32,254 nt of DNA from Planctomycetota bacterium (GTDB lineage Bacteria; Planctomycetota; UBA1135; GCA-002686595). The notes under the pieces are model-generated. The model was not told the origin of the DNA. It saw nothing but the letters and a program-made list of their open reading frames with translations, and did no database searches. The position numbers and the translations under genes were made by a program. Shown here piece after piece: positions 31,552 to 32,254 of the stretch; within the stretch, counting starts at the first letter, position 1, and every line of letters starts with the position of its first letter. The stretch lies in the NCBI GenBank assembly GCA_016779225.1, contig JADHNZ010000036.1, forward strand, positions 1-32,254, written 5' to 3'.

Positions 31552-32252
31552 GCGGGGTCGGGGGAGGCTGAGGAAGACGGAGCGAGGTCGGCAGCGGAGT
31601 CGCGCTCCGCGCGACCGAGGAGCAGGTCGTCGAGACAGGCCTGGATGCAGGGCACCACCACCAGGACCAGGATCGTGGCGACCGCGAGGCCGAAGAACAC
31701 GCTGATCGCCATGGGCTGCAGGAAGCGCGCCTGGCCCGAGGCGAAGAAGGTCAGGGGGGTGAGGCCCGCCATCGTGGTGATGGAGGTCAGGAGGATGGGG
31801 CGGAAGCGCAGGCGCGAGGCCTCGACCACGGACCGCAGGCGCTCCATGCCCTGGGCCCGGGCCTGGTTCACGAAGTCCACCAGGATGAGGGAGTCGTTCA
31901 CCACCACGCCGCAGAGGGCCAAGAGCCCGATCAGCGACAGGAGGGTCATGTCGCGGCCCATGACGAGGTGCCCGAGCACCACGCCCAGCAGCGCGAAGGG
32001 CACGATCGACATGATCACCAGGGGCTGCAGATAGGACCGGAAGAGGGTCCCGAGGACCGCGAAGATCAGGCCCAGGGCCAGGAGCCCCGCCTTGCCGAGG
32101 CCCTCCAGGCTGCGCGCGGTCTCCTCGTGGTCGCCGAGGGGCTCGAGGGTCGTGCCTGCGTGGGTCTGCTCCAGGTCGGCGAAGCGCGCGAGCAGGTCGT
32201 CGACGACCTCGCGGGCATTGCCCAGGCTCTTGTCGATGTCCGCGGTCAGGGT
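31548..32252 (-). CDS. RND-type efflux permease, C-terminal part (runs off the window)
   Basis: Only the last ~234 residues are present; the 5' part lies beyond the right edge. It begins in the second porter-domain half (TLTADIDKSLGNAREVVDDL). It then shows RND helices 8-12: GLLALGLIFAVLGTLFRSYLQPLVIM, the GVVVNDSLILVDFVNQAR segment that corresponds to the family's G-V-V-x-N-(A/D) motif, and RFRPILLTSITTMAGLTPL. The C-terminus is a short Asp/Ser-rich tail. AcrB/MdtB/CusA-like inner-membrane exporters work with an adaptor and outer-membrane channel; those genes are not in view. The specific substrate class cannot be told from this end. Confidence 0.93.
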   Translation of the reverse strand, partial: TLTADIDKSLGNAREVVDDLLARFADLEQTHAGTTLEPLGDHEETARSLEGLGKAGLLALGLIFAVLGTLFRSYLQPLVIMSIVPFALLGVVLGHLVMGRDMTLLSLIGLLALCGVVVNDSLILVDFVNQARAQGMERLRSVVEASRLRFRPILLTSITTMAGLTPLTFFASGQARFLQPMAISVFFGLAVATILVLVVVPCIQACLDDLLLGRAERDSAADLAPSSSASPDPA

Positions 32253-32254
32253 GA

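Overview
The window is very GC-rich (roughly three quarters G+C by eye) and densely coding, and no gene-free stretch exceeds 300 bases. LpxB points to a lipid A-bearing, Gram-negative-type envelope. A prenyltransferase-repeat secreted protein, a sulfatase-fold lipoprotein, a sialidase-like propeller, a NatA/NatB-type ABC cassette with a permease-CPBP protease fusion, and strings of ATGA/GTGA overlaps would suit a high-GC Planctomycetota-like lineage. Myxococcota or Acidobacteriota are not excluded. I found no rRNA, tRNA, CRISPR array, IS element or phage gene; this looks like ordinary chromosome.

Layout. 1-4.9 kb (+): lpxB (start may lie off-window), an ECF-type sigma factor, its membrane anti-sigma partner and a YbjQ-family protein in a GTGA/ATGA-overlapped chain, then a lipoprotein with a degenerate sulfatase fold that ends inside a 33-bp tandem repeat. 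5.0-5.7 kb (-): a flavin nitroreductase of the iodotyrosine deiodinase type. 5.8-9.6 kb (+): a prenyltransferase/squalene-oxidase-repeat protein, an FAA-hydrolase-family enzyme and an M48 metalloprotease. 9.6-17.6 kb (-): a complete tryptophan operon, trpL-trpE-trpG-trpD-trpC-trpF-trpB-trpA, followed by a chorismate-mutase-like small gene and a type I-beta DAHP synthase. 17.7-20.6 kb (-): aldehyde dehydrogenase, SDR oxidoreductase, signal peptidase I. 20.8-26.2 kb (+): an M24 peptidase, then a NatB-like permease, NatA-like ATPase and a permease-CPBP protease fusion. 26.2-29.5 kb (-): a ten-helix EamA transporter fused to a sialidase-like propeller, a 38-residue very basic protein with its own promoter, and a membrane-anchored protein of unknown function. 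29.6-31.1 kb (+): an ApaH-like phosphatase and a methyltransferase. 31.1-32.3 kb (-): a GNAT acetyltransferase and the 3' end of an RND efflux permease gene.

How genes work together. The trp operon couples entry into the shikimate pathway (DAHP synthase) to all steps from chorismate to tryptophan. Six consecutive structural-gene junctions are 4-nt overlaps. Upstream of trpE lies a gene absent from long-ORF calling: a 28-codon leader peptide with four Trp codons in a six-codon stretch, followed by a 10-bp antiterminator pairing and a 13-bp terminator stem with a T-rich tail. This is a textbook-style ribosome-mediated attenuator.

A window-wide signal is near-absence of the tetranucleotide ACGT (three copies found by eye) although TCGA, of identical composition, is common. 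Where ACGT would be the natural coding solution (for example Asp-Val, His-Val, Tyr-Val), the sequence nearly always carries ATGT (ACAT on the other strand). This suggests an ACGT-specific methyltransferase or restriction history.
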